Source of the DNA: Bacillota bacterium
GTDB taxonomy: Bacteria; Bacillota; Sulfobacillia; JAJZYS01; JAJYTV01
Assembly: GCA_021793645.1 (NCBI GenBank)
Contig: JAJYSJ010000016.1
Span: 1-53,214, forward strand
DNA length: 53,214 nt
Reading direction: 5' to 3'
The translations under genes were made by a program, and so were the position numbers. Under the pieces are notes generated by a model. That model was not told where the DNA came from. It was given only the letters and a program-made list of their open reading frames with translations, and made no database searches. Positions 37,703 to 46,700 of the stretch are shown in pieces (position 1 is the stretch's first letter; every line of letters begins with the position of its first letter).

Positions 37703-39226
37703 ATGACGATGCGCTCTACACGCCGCTGGTGGGCGCTCGGTGCGATCAGCCTCGCGGTCCTTGCGATCACCCTCGATGTGACAGTCCTGAGCCTTGCCCT
37801 GCCGACGCTTGCGGGCGTCTTCAAGGCGTCGGAGTCGGAGCTCCAGTGGTTTATGACAGCATATACCCTGGCGCTCGTCGCCGGCATGCTGCCGGCGGGC
37901 CTCCTGGGTGACCGCTTCGGCCAGAAGGCGCTGATGGTGGCGGCGCTGCTGCTCTTCGCGGTCGGTTCGCTCGGCTGTGCGTACGCTCCGGATGCTGCCG
38001 TGTTCATCGCGGCCAGGATCGTCGTCGCCCTTGCCGGTGCCGCCGCCATAGTGGTCGCGCTTTCGGTCCTCACGCTGCTCTTCAACGAGGAGGAGCGGCC
38101 CCGAGCCGTGGGCATCTGGGGCGCCGCGAACTTTCTCGGACTGCCCATCGGTCCGATCATCGGAGGCTGGATCCTGTCCCACGCGTGGTGGGGCTGGATC
38201 TTCCTCATGAACGTGCCGGTGGCGGTCCTGGCCGTGTTCGCCGTGCTCTGGCTCGTGCCCCAGTCCAAGTCGGGGCCGAAGCAGGGCTTCGACGTTCTCG
38301 GCCTCCTGCTCGCGAGCGCAGGGCTCGTGGCCATGATGTACGGCGTGATCAAGGCGGGAACGAGCGGTTGGGGCAGCGCGGACGCTTTGATGCCGGTCGC
38401 CGTGGGCGTCGTCCTGCTGGCGGCGTTCGCCCTCTGGGAGGGCTATGTCTCCCGCAGGTCTGATGGCCAGCCCCTGGTCGATTTGAGCCTCTTCCACTCG
38501 CGCAGCTTCACCTGGGGCGTCCTCCTCACCGCGTTCGGCACGCTCGGCCTCTTCGGCGTCCTCTTCGGCCTGCCGCAGTTTCTCCAGGCGATCGAGGGCA
38601 TCGGTCCGGAAGCGACAGGTGTGCGGCTCCTGCCCGTCATCGTCGGCATGATCCTGGGCGCCGTACCGGCCGACCGAGTTGCGGCGAAGATCGGAGCGCG
38701 GTTCACGGTGGCAGCGGGATTCGCCGTGGTGGTGCTCGGCTCCACCCTGGGCGGCGCCATGACGGTCAGCAGCAGCAACAGCTACATTGCAGTCTGGACC
38801 TTCGTCGTGGGACTCGGTGCCGGCCTCGGCTTCGCCACCGCCGCCTCGGCCGCTCTCGTCGAACTCCCCCAGGAGCGAAGCGGCGTCGGCTCGGCCCTCC
38901 TGCAGGCAGTGGTCAAGCTCGGCCCTGCTTTTGGCTCCTCCATCCTCGGCAGCGTCATGAATTCGGCCTACCAAGGTCAAGTGGATGTATCCGGTCTGCC
39001 CGTGGCCGCTGCCGCGGTCGTGAAGGCCAGCGTCTTCGGCGGCATCGCTGTGGCTCGACAGGTGGGCTCGAACTCCCTGTTCCTGTCGATCGAAAAGGCC
39101 TTTGTCGCAGGTATGGACCAGTCGATGCTGGTCACGGCAGGCATCGCGGCTGCGGCGGTGATCCTGGCACTAGTGTTCCTACCCGCGCGGAGGCATCGCG
39201 CAGCCGCCGTGGAACCGACGAAGTAA
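37703..39226 (+). CDS. MFS drug efflux transporter, DHA2 (14-TM) type
   Basis: 507 aa from ATG 37703 (GGAAGGGGAG before it). The sequence is mostly hydrophobic with about 14 segments. MFS motif A is seen as GLLGDRFGQKALM, motif C-like as GAANFLGLPIGPIIGGWIL, and the DHA2 start as LDVTVLSLALPTLAGVFKAS. It is a proton-driven exporter of the EmrB/QacA class, probably for a toxic compound. A TetR regulator follows, and both are inside the passenger element, so the pump was brought in by transposition. Confidence 0.92.
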   Translation: MTMRSTRRWWALGAISLAVLAITLDVTVLSLALPTLAGVFKASESELQWFMTAYTLALVAGMLPAGLLGDRFGQKALMVAALLLFAVGSLGCAYAPDAAVFIAARIVVALAGAAAIVVALSVLTLLFNEEERPRAVGIWGAANFLGLPIGPIIGGWILSHAWWGWIFLMNVPVAVLAVFAVLWLVPQSKSGPKQGFDVLGLLLASAGLVAMMYGVIKAGTSGWGSADALMPVAVGVVLLAAFALWEGYVSRRSDGQPLVDLSLFHSRSFTWGVLLTAFGTLGLFGVLFGLPQFLQAIEGIGPEATGVRLLPVIVGMILGAVPADRVAAKIGARFTVAAGFAVVVLGSTLGGAMTVSSSNSYIAVWTFVVGLGAGLGFATAASAALVELPQERSGVGSALLQAVVKLGPAFGSSILGSVMNSAYQGQVDVSGLPVAAAAVVKASVFGGIAVARQVGSNSLFLSIEKAFVAGMDQSMLVTAGIAAAAVILALVFLPARRHRAAAVEPTK

Positions 39227-39322
39227 CCGGATCGGCGGCTTGCAGTTCGAGTCCCGGCACGTGCCGCTGATGCGCCAACGCGGTATGCTTTGGTCAGGAG
39301 CCTACGGAGGAGGACGAGGGCG

Positions 39323-39928
39323 GTGGCCCGGACGCAACAGGGCGAAGGCCTCGGCCTGCGCGAACGCAAGAAGTTCAGGACGCGACAGCTGATCCAGTCC
39401 CATGCCCTGCGCCTGTTCCACGAGCAAGGATACAAGGAGACATCCGTGGAAGAGATCGCCGAGGCGGCCGAGGTGTCGCCCTCGACGGTCTTCCACTACT
39501 TCCCGACCAAGGCGGACCTCGTGATCTACGACTCCATGGACGAGCTGCTTGTGGAGGCGCTACGCGCGGTGCCGGCGGACGTCGGCCTTCTCGAGGCCAT
39601 GCGGCAGGCGATCAGGCAGACGTTCTCGTCTGCCCACCAGGCCGACATGGACACCCAAGTAGAGCGTGAGCGACTGATGCGCACCGTGCCCGAGTTGCGC
39701 GCCGCCATGCTCGAGGAGTTCACCCGCACGATGCACGTGCTCTCGGAGCTCCTGGCAGAGCGCTCCGGCCGGCCGGCGAACGACGAGAAGCTCGAGGCAC
39801 TCGCGGGCGCCGTGATCGGCATCGGCCTCTCCGCCTGGCTTAGGGGCGATGGCGAAGTCATGACGCAATCTTTCCTCGAGCGCATCGACAGGGGAATGGC
39901 CTGGCTCGCCTCCGGCTTCAATCTCTAG
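39323..39928 (+). CDS. TetR-family transcriptional regulator
   Basis: 201 aa from GTG 39323 after GGAGGAGGA. N-terminal helix-turn-helix: LRERKKFRTRQLIQSHALRL, then EEIAEAAEVSPSTVFHYFPTKADLV. The ligand domain is variable. It most likely controls the neighbouring pump, in keeping with the inverted repeat in the pump's promoter region. Confidence 0.9.
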   Translation: MARTQQGEGLGLRERKKFRTRQLIQSHALRLFHEQGYKETSVEEIAEAAEVSPSTVFHYFPTKADLVIYDSMDELLVEALRAVPADVGLLEAMRQAIRQTFSSAHQADMDTQVERERLMRTVPELRAAMLEEFTRTMHVLSELLAERSGRPANDEKLEALAGAVIGIGLSAWLRGDGEVMTQSFLERIDRGMAWLASGFNL

Positions 39929-40169
39929 CGGCGAATCTTTCGAGGGCTGCCCGAACCTCCCATGGCCTGGGTGGCCCTCAGCATGTCCAAGACCTTCTGA
40001 CCCATGCGGAGGAGCGCACCTCGTGGCAATGTGGGCGTGAGAGCGGTGTCGCAGTGCACCGGGGCCTTCAACCCACCCCGGCAAAGGGGTGTCCGAGATC
40101 GCCTACAGGACAGCATATTATGCTGAGGCCAGGAAGTCGTGGTCCGCCGCTTGCGCACCTCCCAGGGTA
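39929..40169. other. Right part of the passenger element, no gene supported
   Basis: About 240 bp between the tetR stop and the right repeat. A partial palindrome with the repeat core (CAGCATATTATGCTGAGG, 40111-40128) is present; nothing else was recognised. Confidence 0.5.
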
Positions 40170-40217
40170 CAGCTCGGCATAATCCGGCCCTCGGCATAAT
40201 GCATTTTATGCCGATCT
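40170..40217 (-). repeat. Passenger element repeats, right (three TTATGCCGA units)
   Basis: CTCGGCATAAT twice (40173-40183 and 40190-40200) in inverted orientation to the left end, plus TTTTATGCCGATC at 40204-40216. Confidence 0.8.
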
Positions 40218-40228
40218 CCACATAAGAC

Positions 40229-40667
40229 CCACTTGACTCGCAACATCCTCGACGCCTGCCCCAAGGCTCTGCAGAACAGCCTGAACAGCCAACTGCAGGC
40301 ACTGTTCACCGCTCCAGACCCTCAGACCGCTCGCCAACTCCTCCACAGCATCCTCGCAACCTACGGCGAGAAAGCGCCGCAGGCGGTAGAGCGCCTGGAG
40401 AACGGGTTCGACGACGCGATCTCCGTCCTCAACTACCCCGAGCCCTACCGCAAGCGCCTGCGGACCACGAACATCGTGGAGCGCCTCAACGAGGAGATCC
40501 GTCGACGGGAGCGGGTCATCCGCATCTTTCCGAACGGCGCCTCCGTCATCCGACTCCTCGGCGCCCTGCTCACGGAGCAGCACGAGGCGTGGTCTACGGG
40601 CCGCAAGTACTTCGACATGGCCGCCTACTGGGACTGGCGCAGGCCTCAGGCTGAGGCAGCCGACTGA
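40229..40667 (+). pseudogene. IS256-family transposase, C-terminal fragment
   Basis: Continues the split transposase: LTRNILDACPKALQNSLNSQ, the catalytic-glutamate region RLRTTNIVERLNEEIRRRER, VIRIFPN, and the end EAWSTGRKYFDMAAYW. Stop TGA at 40665-40667. Together with 36608-37353 all three DDE parts are accounted for. Confidence 0.88.
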
Positions 40668-41106
40668 ATCCCATGCCAGAGCGCATAACCTGTCACGACC
40701 TAATGGCTCGCCCTGCTCGTAGGCCCTTTGTCGCAACTACCACCGTGAGCGCCAAAAACCCAAGTTCGACGCCGTACAAGACCTCATGCCCAATGGCGCT
40801 AATGGGCCGCCCAGTTACATCCGGGAGGAAAGATTGAATCGCTTGAGCGACTACTACCCCGGATGCGAGTACTGCAAACGACATCTTCCGGGCTCGATGG
40901 AGTCGCTCCCCGTTCAGTCGCGCAAAAACCATGTCGCCACCCCCGATTACCTGTTACCAACTTGTGTACCATACGCTACCACGTCAGGTCCATCTCGCAA
41001 GGCGTTGTCACTGGAACCACCTTGGCGCCCTGGGCTACAAAGGTGCAAGTACTTCGACACGGCGGCCAACTGGGCCGCACCGACTTCAGGCCCGTTGCCA
41101 GAGTGA
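40668..41106 (+). other. Segment of unknown origin ending in a second IS256-type transposase tail
   Basis: The last 65 bp before the right repeat encode KYFDTAANW and end in TGA (41104-41106). They are similar in DNA to the tail of the first transposase (KYFDMAAYW). The preceding 370 bp contain no recognisable gene. The right end of the insertion therefore seems to come from a second, related IS or from a partial tandem event. Confidence 0.55.
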
Positions 41107-41128
41107 ATTTACATCACGTTCCGGACTT
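41107..41128 (-). repeat. IS256-type terminal inverted repeat, right
   Basis: Imperfect complement of 36487-36508 directly after the transposase-tail stop codon. Confidence 0.7.
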
Positions 41129-41132
41129 GACC

Positions 41133-41140
41133 CCGCGCGA
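41133..41140. repeat. 8-bp target-site duplication, right copy
   Basis: CCGCGCGA, identical to 36475-36482. Confidence 0.85.
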
Positions 41141-41564
41141 TCTCGTGGTGCGGGTATCCGCCGAAGTAGCTGAGCTCGACCGCTCTTCGCTCCTTCGCCG
41201 TCCGTTCATTGAGCGCGGCCAGGTGGTCGAATCGGTCGGGCTCCGGCAGCGGGTCGACGCCGCTCGATTCGGTAAGGAATGTCTCCGGGCGTCTGCGACG
41301 CAGGAGGTCCAGGGCGCGAGAGCGCGCGATGCTGGTGAGCCATGCCGAGAGCGACGCGCGCTCCGGGTCATAGCTCGCGGCGGTCTGCCACGCTTGCAGG
41401 AACACCTGCTGCAGCACGTCCTCGGCCTGGCGGTGGTCGCGCAAAAGCAGCAGCAGGATGCGGAAAAGCCGCGCCGCGTGCAGGTCATAGACCTGCCGCA
41501 GGGCGGCTTCCTCATCGCGCTGTACCCGAAGCATCAGCGCATCTCCCACTCGGTCGGCGCTCAT
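41133..41564 (-). pseudogene. ECF sigma factor, N-terminal fragment (regions 2 and part of 4)
   Basis: It starts at ATG 41564, 4 nt after the response-regulator stop. It reads ALMLRVQRDEEAALRQVYDL, region 2 with DHRQAEDVLQQVFLQAWQTA and WLTSIARSRALDLLRRRR, then VELSYFGGYPHHEIAR at the junction. Joined to 36355-36482 with one target duplication, it gives an unbroken 183-aa ECF sigma factor. The fragment lacks the promoter -35 binding helix, so it should not direct transcription. Confidence 0.9.
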
Positions 41565-41568
41565 AGGT

Positions 41569-42246
41569 CTACGAGCTCGACGAAGGCTCCTCGCCGCCAT
41601 GCTCTGCCTCGAAGCGCGCGATGAACGCGGCCGCCTCCGAGCGCCTGGCGAGCCCGAGCTTCTGCAGGATGTTCGAGACGTAGTGCTTGACCGTCTTGTC
41701 GCTCAGGTAGACTTCCTTCGCGATCTCCTTGTTCGTCTTGCCATCCGCGATCAGGTGGAGAATGCGCCTCTCTTGCGGCGTCAGGGTGGAGATGGGGTCA
41801 TCGGGCCGGCTGGTCGTCTGCCCGCGCAGGCGCTCCAGAACGCGGCCGGCGACCAGCGGGTCGAAGAGCGACCCGCCGCGTGCAACCGTGGTCACGGCCT
41901 CCACGACGACGCGGCCGCGGGTCTGCTTGAGGATGTAGCCGGAGGCTCCCGCCATGATCGATGCGAACAGGGCCTCGTCGTCGGAGTACGAGGTAAGCAT
42001 GATGACGCGCGTATCGGGAAGCTCTGACCGGATCTCACGGCAGGCCTCGACGCCGCTACCGTCCGCGAGGCGGACATCCATCACGACGACATCGGGCTTC
42101 TCCTGCCGAACGACCTCAAGCGCATCCTGAACACTTCCAGCCTGGCCGACCACCTTGACCTCCGCGTGGGTCTCGAACAGCGAGGTGAGGCCCATGCGCA
42201 CGACTTCATGGTCATCTACGATCACCAGCCGAATCTCACTGGCCAT
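41569..42246 (-). CDS. Response regulator, NarL/DevR type
   Basis: 225 aa. Receiver domain with DD at 11-12, phospho-acceptor Asp57 (VVMDVR) and conserved TS/K positions (MLTSYSDDEA, YILKQ). The C-terminal LuxR-type helix-turn-helix reads LTPQERRILHLIADGKTNKE. It resembles actinobacterial DevR/DosR (SYxSDEA, GASGY, LTxQER). The ATG directly follows the kinase stop. Expected to be phosphorylated by the upstream kinase and to bind DNA. Confidence 0.93.
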   Translation of the reverse strand: MASEIRLVIVDDHEVVRMGLTSLFETHAEVKVVGQAGSVQDALEVVRQEKPDVVVMDVRLADGSGVEACREIRSELPDTRVIMLTSYSDDEALFASIMAGASGYILKQTRGRVVVEAVTTVARGGSLFDPLVAGRVLERLRGQTTSRPDDPISTLTPQERRILHLIADGKTNKEIAKEVYLSDKTVKHYVSNILQKLGLARRSEAAAFIARFEAEHGGEEPSSSS

Positions 42247-43530
42247 CTACTCCGCGTCCTCCTCTGCGATGAGATTCTCCTCGGGTGTGAAGCGCACCTG
42301 CACCGTGGTTCCCTGCCCAGGGGCAGAGTGGATCTCCACTTCGCCCTGGTGCTGGCGCGATCGAATCAGGATGTTGCGCAGCCCGTGGTGGGAGTCATCG
42401 AAGGTCTCCTGGACATCGAATCCGCTTCCGTCGTCGCGGAAGGTGATCCGGACGTCCCGATCCGAAGCGGCGCTGCCGTCGACCGTGATTAGGATGTGAT
42501 GCGGGTGGCCGTGGCGAGCCGCGTTGCTCAGGATTTCTCGTGCAATGTGCCAGAGCGCTGTGGTCTGGTCCCGTGAAAGATGGGACCATGCATCGGACTG
42601 GACGTCAATCCTTGTGATTGAGTCTATACCGAGTTGCGAGGCGATCTGCATGAGCGCCTCCGGCACACCGAGGTTCGAGGCCTCGATACGCAGGTCGAAG
42701 ATGTAGTGCCGGATGTTGGCGATCGTCTGGTTGAGTTGGTCGGCGAGCCGGTCCAGTCGGGCACGCGCCGCCGCGTCTTTCGGGTCGAGCATGTCGATGA
42801 CCGACTCAAGGGTAAGACCGACGGCGTAGAGCTGTTGGATCGTCCCGTCATGCAAATCCATCCCGATGCGCTGGCGCTCCTCGACGACGGCAAGGCGCTG
42901 CACTTGGGAGTAGAGTCTGGCGTTGGCGATCGCTACGGCGGCGTGTGCCGCGAACAGCACGGCCATTTCGCGGTCGGCGTCGGTGAAGGCGTCGCCCGAC
43001 TCCTTGTCGGTGAGATAGAGGTGGCCGATCGCCTGGCTCTGGTAGGTTACCGGCACGCCGAGAAAACTACCGTCGGGCCGTTCGAATGGTGGGTCGCCGT
43101 GGGAGTGCTCCTGCTCGTTCCAGCTATAGATGAAGCGCTGCGTCTCACCGTCTTCGCCGAATACGCCCAGCGCTGCGTACCTGGCCCCGATGATGCTTCT
43201 CGAGAGGTCCACGACACGCTGCAGCAGTCGGTCAAGCGCCAAGTCCGACGCTAGTGCCACTCCCGCCGTCTGCACGGCAGACAGCCGATCGCGTCCTGCG
43301 GTCGCATCGGCGTACAGCTTAGCCAGATCGTTCTGCAGGCGTTCGAAGACGTTGACCACAATCAGTGAGAAGATGATCGCGAGGGTCACCAGAATTCCGG
43401 TCTCGACCACCCAGCGGTACGGGTTGGGAACGTATGCGTCGATGACGAAGTGCCGGAACAGGCCGAGCAGGATCAGCCCCGCTACCGGGACGAACGTCGC
43501 CAACCAGCGCACGCGCCGCAGAACACGCAC
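42247..43530 (-). CDS. Sensor histidine kinase with GAF domain (DevS/NarX-like)
   Basis: About 427 aa from a GTG near 43530; the frame is open upstream and no ribosome site settles the start. Two N-terminal membrane segments (WLATFVPVAGLILLGLF and GILVTLAIIFSLIVVNVF) are followed by a short coiled linker and a GAF domain (about residues 105-250, GARYAALGVFGEDGE). HisKA_3 has the phosphorylated His in RQRIGMDLHDGTIQQLY, and the HATPase part has ILSNAARHGHPHH and DDGSGFD. The signal is unknown; DevS-like kinases sense oxygen or NO through heme in GAF, but no heme ligand can be assigned here. Confidence 0.88.
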   Translation of the reverse strand: MRVLRRVRWLATFVPVAGLILLGLFRHFVIDAYVPNPYRWVVETGILVTLAIIFSLIVVNVFERLQNDLAKLYADATAGRDRLSAVQTAGVALASDLALDRLLQRVVDLSRSIIGARYAALGVFGEDGETQRFIYSWNEQEHSHGDPPFERPDGSFLGVPVTYQSQAIGHLYLTDKESGDAFTDADREMAVLFAAHAAVAIANARLYSQVQRLAVVEERQRIGMDLHDGTIQQLYAVGLTLESVIDMLDPKDAAARARLDRLADQLNQTIANIRHYIFDLRIEASNLGVPEALMQIASQLGIDSITRIDVQSDAWSHLSRDQTTALWHIAREILSNAARHGHPHHILITVDGSAASDRDVRITFRDDGSGFDVQETFDDSHHGLRNILIRSRQHQGEVEIHSAPGQGTTVQVRFTPEENLIAEEDAE

Positions 43531-43650
43531 CTCCCGGATGAAGCATAGCGCAAGTGCGGTTCCAGCGCACCGAATCGTGTCGCATGGAAGTAAACTGACG
43601 CGAATGGTGTCGGCGGCAGGACTACCAGCAGGCCTGGCGAATACGAGGGA

Positions 43651-43697
43651 ACACAAGATGTTGTTCGTGTGTTCTCTGAAACCACAAGATATTGTGG
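43651..43697. promoter_or_regulatory. Two NrdR-like boxes upstream of nrdJ
   Basis: ACACAAGATGTTGTTC (43651-43666) and CCACAAGATATTGTGG (43682-43697) both match the NrdR box pattern (ACACwAtATaTwGwGT-like). The shared core CACAAGAT repeats at exactly 31 bp, three helical turns, the usual spacing for cooperative NrdR binding. Confidence 0.75.
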
Positions 43698-43773
43698 CGG
43701 CGGGAAGGACGGGCATCGTCATCGAGGGCGTCGCCCGGATGCGTCCTCGCGACTTTGCAGAGGAGGCGCTGCG

Positions 43774-46700
43774 TTGCAGACCGAGAACGACGTGCGTAAG
43801 ACGGGACTGACCATCCACCGCGTCTTTACGCGCGAGAATGAAGACCCCTATTTAACGGTGGCGTGGGCGAGGCGCACGTCCCGCATTACGGATCCGAACG
43901 GCAAGGTGATCTTCGAACTGAAGGACGCCGAGATCCCGGCGGACTGGTCGCAGGTTGCTGCCGACATCATGGTCTCGAGATATTTCCGTAAGGCCGGCGT
44001 ACCGCAGCAGGATGCGCAGGGCAACCCCATCCTCAATGAGGAAGGGCAGCCGGTCCTGGGTGCCGAGACGAGCGCGAGGCAGGTCGTGCACCGCCTAGCC
44101 GGCACGTGGCGGGAATGGGGCGAGCGCCACGGATACTTCCGTGCCAGCGCTGACGCCCAAGCATTCTATGACGAGACCGTGTACATGTTGCTCCATCAGA
44201 TGGCCGCCCCGAACTCGCCGCAATGGTTTAATACAGGCTTGCAGTGGGCGTACGGCATCACCGGTCCCGCGCAGGGACACTTCTACGTCGACCCCCTGGA
44301 CGGCGTGCTGAAGGAATCCGACGATGCCTACTCGCGGCCGCAGACTTCCGCCTGCTTCATCCAGTCCGTACGCGATGATCTCGTTGGGACAGGCGGCATT
44401 ATGGATCTTTGGATGCGCGAGAGCCGCATCTTCAAGTACGGATCCGGCACCGGAACGAACTTCTCCAATATCCGCGGCGAGGGCGAGAAGCTTTCGGGAG
44501 GCGGGACGTCCTCCGGCCTGATGTCGTTCCTGCGCATCGGCGACCGGGCTGCAGGCGCGATCAAGTCCGGAGGAACCACACGGCGCGCCGCGAAGATGGT
44601 GGTCGTCAACGTCGACCACCCGGATATCGAGCAGTTCATCGACTGGAAGGTCGAAGAGGAGCGCAAGGTTGCCGCACTCATTTCCGCAGGCTACTCCAAC
44701 GACTTCAACGGAGAGGCCTACGCAACGGTGTCCGGCCAGAACTCCAACAACTCGGTGCGCGTCACGAACGACTTTTTGCGCGCGGTATCCGAGGACCGTG
44801 ACTGGGACCTCACCTGGCGCACCAACGGTGCAGTGAAGAAGACAATCAAGGCGCGTGGGCTGTGGGAGAAGATCGCACGTGCCGCATGGGCGTGCGCCGA
44901 CCCCGGCATCCAGTACGACACGACCACAAACGAATGGCACACCTCGCCGAAGTCAGGCCGGATCAACGCCTCCAACCCGTGCGTCACGGGTGACACGATG
45001 GTCGCCACCGCATTCGGCTGGCGGCGCATCGATGACCTCGTGGGAGAGCACCCGCTGCTCAAGATCGGCGGCGGCGAGACGGTTGCGAAGTCTGTCTTCC
45101 CGACCGGAGTGAAGGACGTCTACCGTCTGACGACCAAGTCGGGGTACAGCATCAAGGTCACGTCGGACCACCCCGTCTTCACCGAGAACCGCGGCGACGT
45201 ACCTGCTGCCGAGCTGCAGCCGGGCGACCGCCTCGTCCTGCAAGGCGCGGGATTCGGCACTGAGCGCGTCGACGCCGAGGTCGCAGAGTTGATCGGCCTG
45301 TCGCTTGGCGGCGGCTGTGTGACGGAAACCAACGGACAGCGCCGGGTCTATGTGACCGTGGCGCAGGAAGAGACGCAGCTCCTAGAGCCGTACCTGGACT
45401 ACCTCCACTCCCGCAAGCTGGACCGACCCCAGCGCGGCGTCGTCGCAACCGCGACCGCAAGGCGGCTGGGCACAAGCATGCCGGAGATACTTCAGGAGGT
45501 CGAGCGCTACGCGGTGCTCGATGTGGGCTCTGCAGAGAAGGCGCTGACGGACGCGGTCTTCAACCTCGACGAGGCGTCCGCGTCCTCCCTTCTGCGCGGC
45601 CTCTTCACTGCGAGTGGCGAAGTCTCCAGCCACACGGACAAGGGCCACTACGTTGCGCTGGGATCGGACTCGCTCGCTCTTCTTGAGCGCGTGCAGCTTC
45701 TCTTGCTGAACTTCGGGATCAAGTCGAAGATCGGCCGAGGCCCGGTTGGGGGTGCTCAGCACGGCCTGCGCATCGCGCGCACTTCGCGGATCGCCTTCGA
45801 GCAGCGGATCGGATTCCTTCCCGGATCCACGAAGGTGGAGCGGCTGCGTACGCTGAACGCCAGTGTCGCGACATCCGTTGAGCCGTCCACGTCCCTCTTC
45901 GGCGGAGCGCTTACGGATGAGTTCGCAGCGCTCTCCCCGATCGGAACTGAGGCGGTCTACGACCTCACGGAGCCAGTGACGGAGCACTTCGTGGCATCGG
46001 GCATCCTCGTTCACAACTGCTCGGAGTACCTCTTCCTCGACAACTCTGCCTGCAACCTTGCCTCTTTGAACCTGATGAAGTTCTTCGACGTGCAGAAGGC
46101 CGAACTGGCGATTCCGGAGTTCGAGCACGCCGTGAGGCTTTGGACCGTAGTGCTGGAAATTTCGGTGCTGATGAGCCAGTTCCCCAGTCCGGAAATTGCG
46201 CAGATCAGCTACGATTTCCGCACGCTCGGACTCGGGTACGCGAACCTCGGAGCGCTGTTGATGGTTTCCGGGCTGCCGTACGACTCCGACACCGGGCGTG
46301 CCGTGTCAGCAGCGATCACCGCGATTCTGACCGGCGAAGCGTACGCCACCTCAGCTGAGATGGCACGTGAACTCGGACCCTTCCAGGGGTTCGTAGAGAA
46401 TCGCGAGGATATGCTCCGCGTCATCCGCAACCATCGCCGCGCGGCCTACGACGTGCGGGCCACGGAGTATGAGGGACTCGAGGTCGCGCCGCAGGGGATC
46501 GACGCCGAGATCTGCCCACCAGCCCTCCTGGATAGTGCGCGCAAGGCCTGGGACCGCGCCCTTGCGCTCGGCGAGGAGAATGGCTACCGCAACGCCCAGG
46601 TCTCGCTCCTCGCCCCGACGGGGACGATCGGTCTCTTGATGGACTGCGACACGACAGGCGTCGAGCCGGATTTCGCGCTCGTGAAGTTCAAGAAGCTGGC

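Larger units (their letters stand above)
37354..40224. mobile_element. 2.87-kb passenger element with TTATGCCGAG repeats, no transposase of its own
   Basis: It begins ACATTATGCCGAG and ends in a region with three TTATGCCGA repeats. It is flanked by AGAC on both sides (37350-37353 and 40225-40228). It contains only an MFS transporter and a TetR regulator. Removal with one AGAC restores the host transposase frame exactly. The mobilising enzyme must come from elsewhere; the family is not recognised. Confidence 0.75.
36483..41132. mobile_element. IS256-family insertion (4650 bp, enlarged by a nested element)
   Basis: The left end contains GTGTCCGG...GTGTAAAT (36487-36508); the right end contains the imperfect complement (41107-41128). 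Eight-base duplications flank the insertion. It contains an IS256-type transposase split in two, the inner passenger element, and about 440 bp after the transposase that end in a second transposase tail. With the inner element removed it would be about 1.78 kb, somewhat longer than an ordinary IS256-family member. Confidence 0.85.

Noticed and set aside
40693-40932. Hydrophobic minus-strand frame (about 79 codons) in the unassigned IS segment
   Set aside because: No ribosome site and no recognised family; hydrophobicity can arise from antisense reading here.
43540-43773. Cobalamin riboswitch upstream of the B12-dependent nrdJ
   Set aside because: No B12-box-like core or long structured leader was seen; the region instead carries two NrdR-like boxes.
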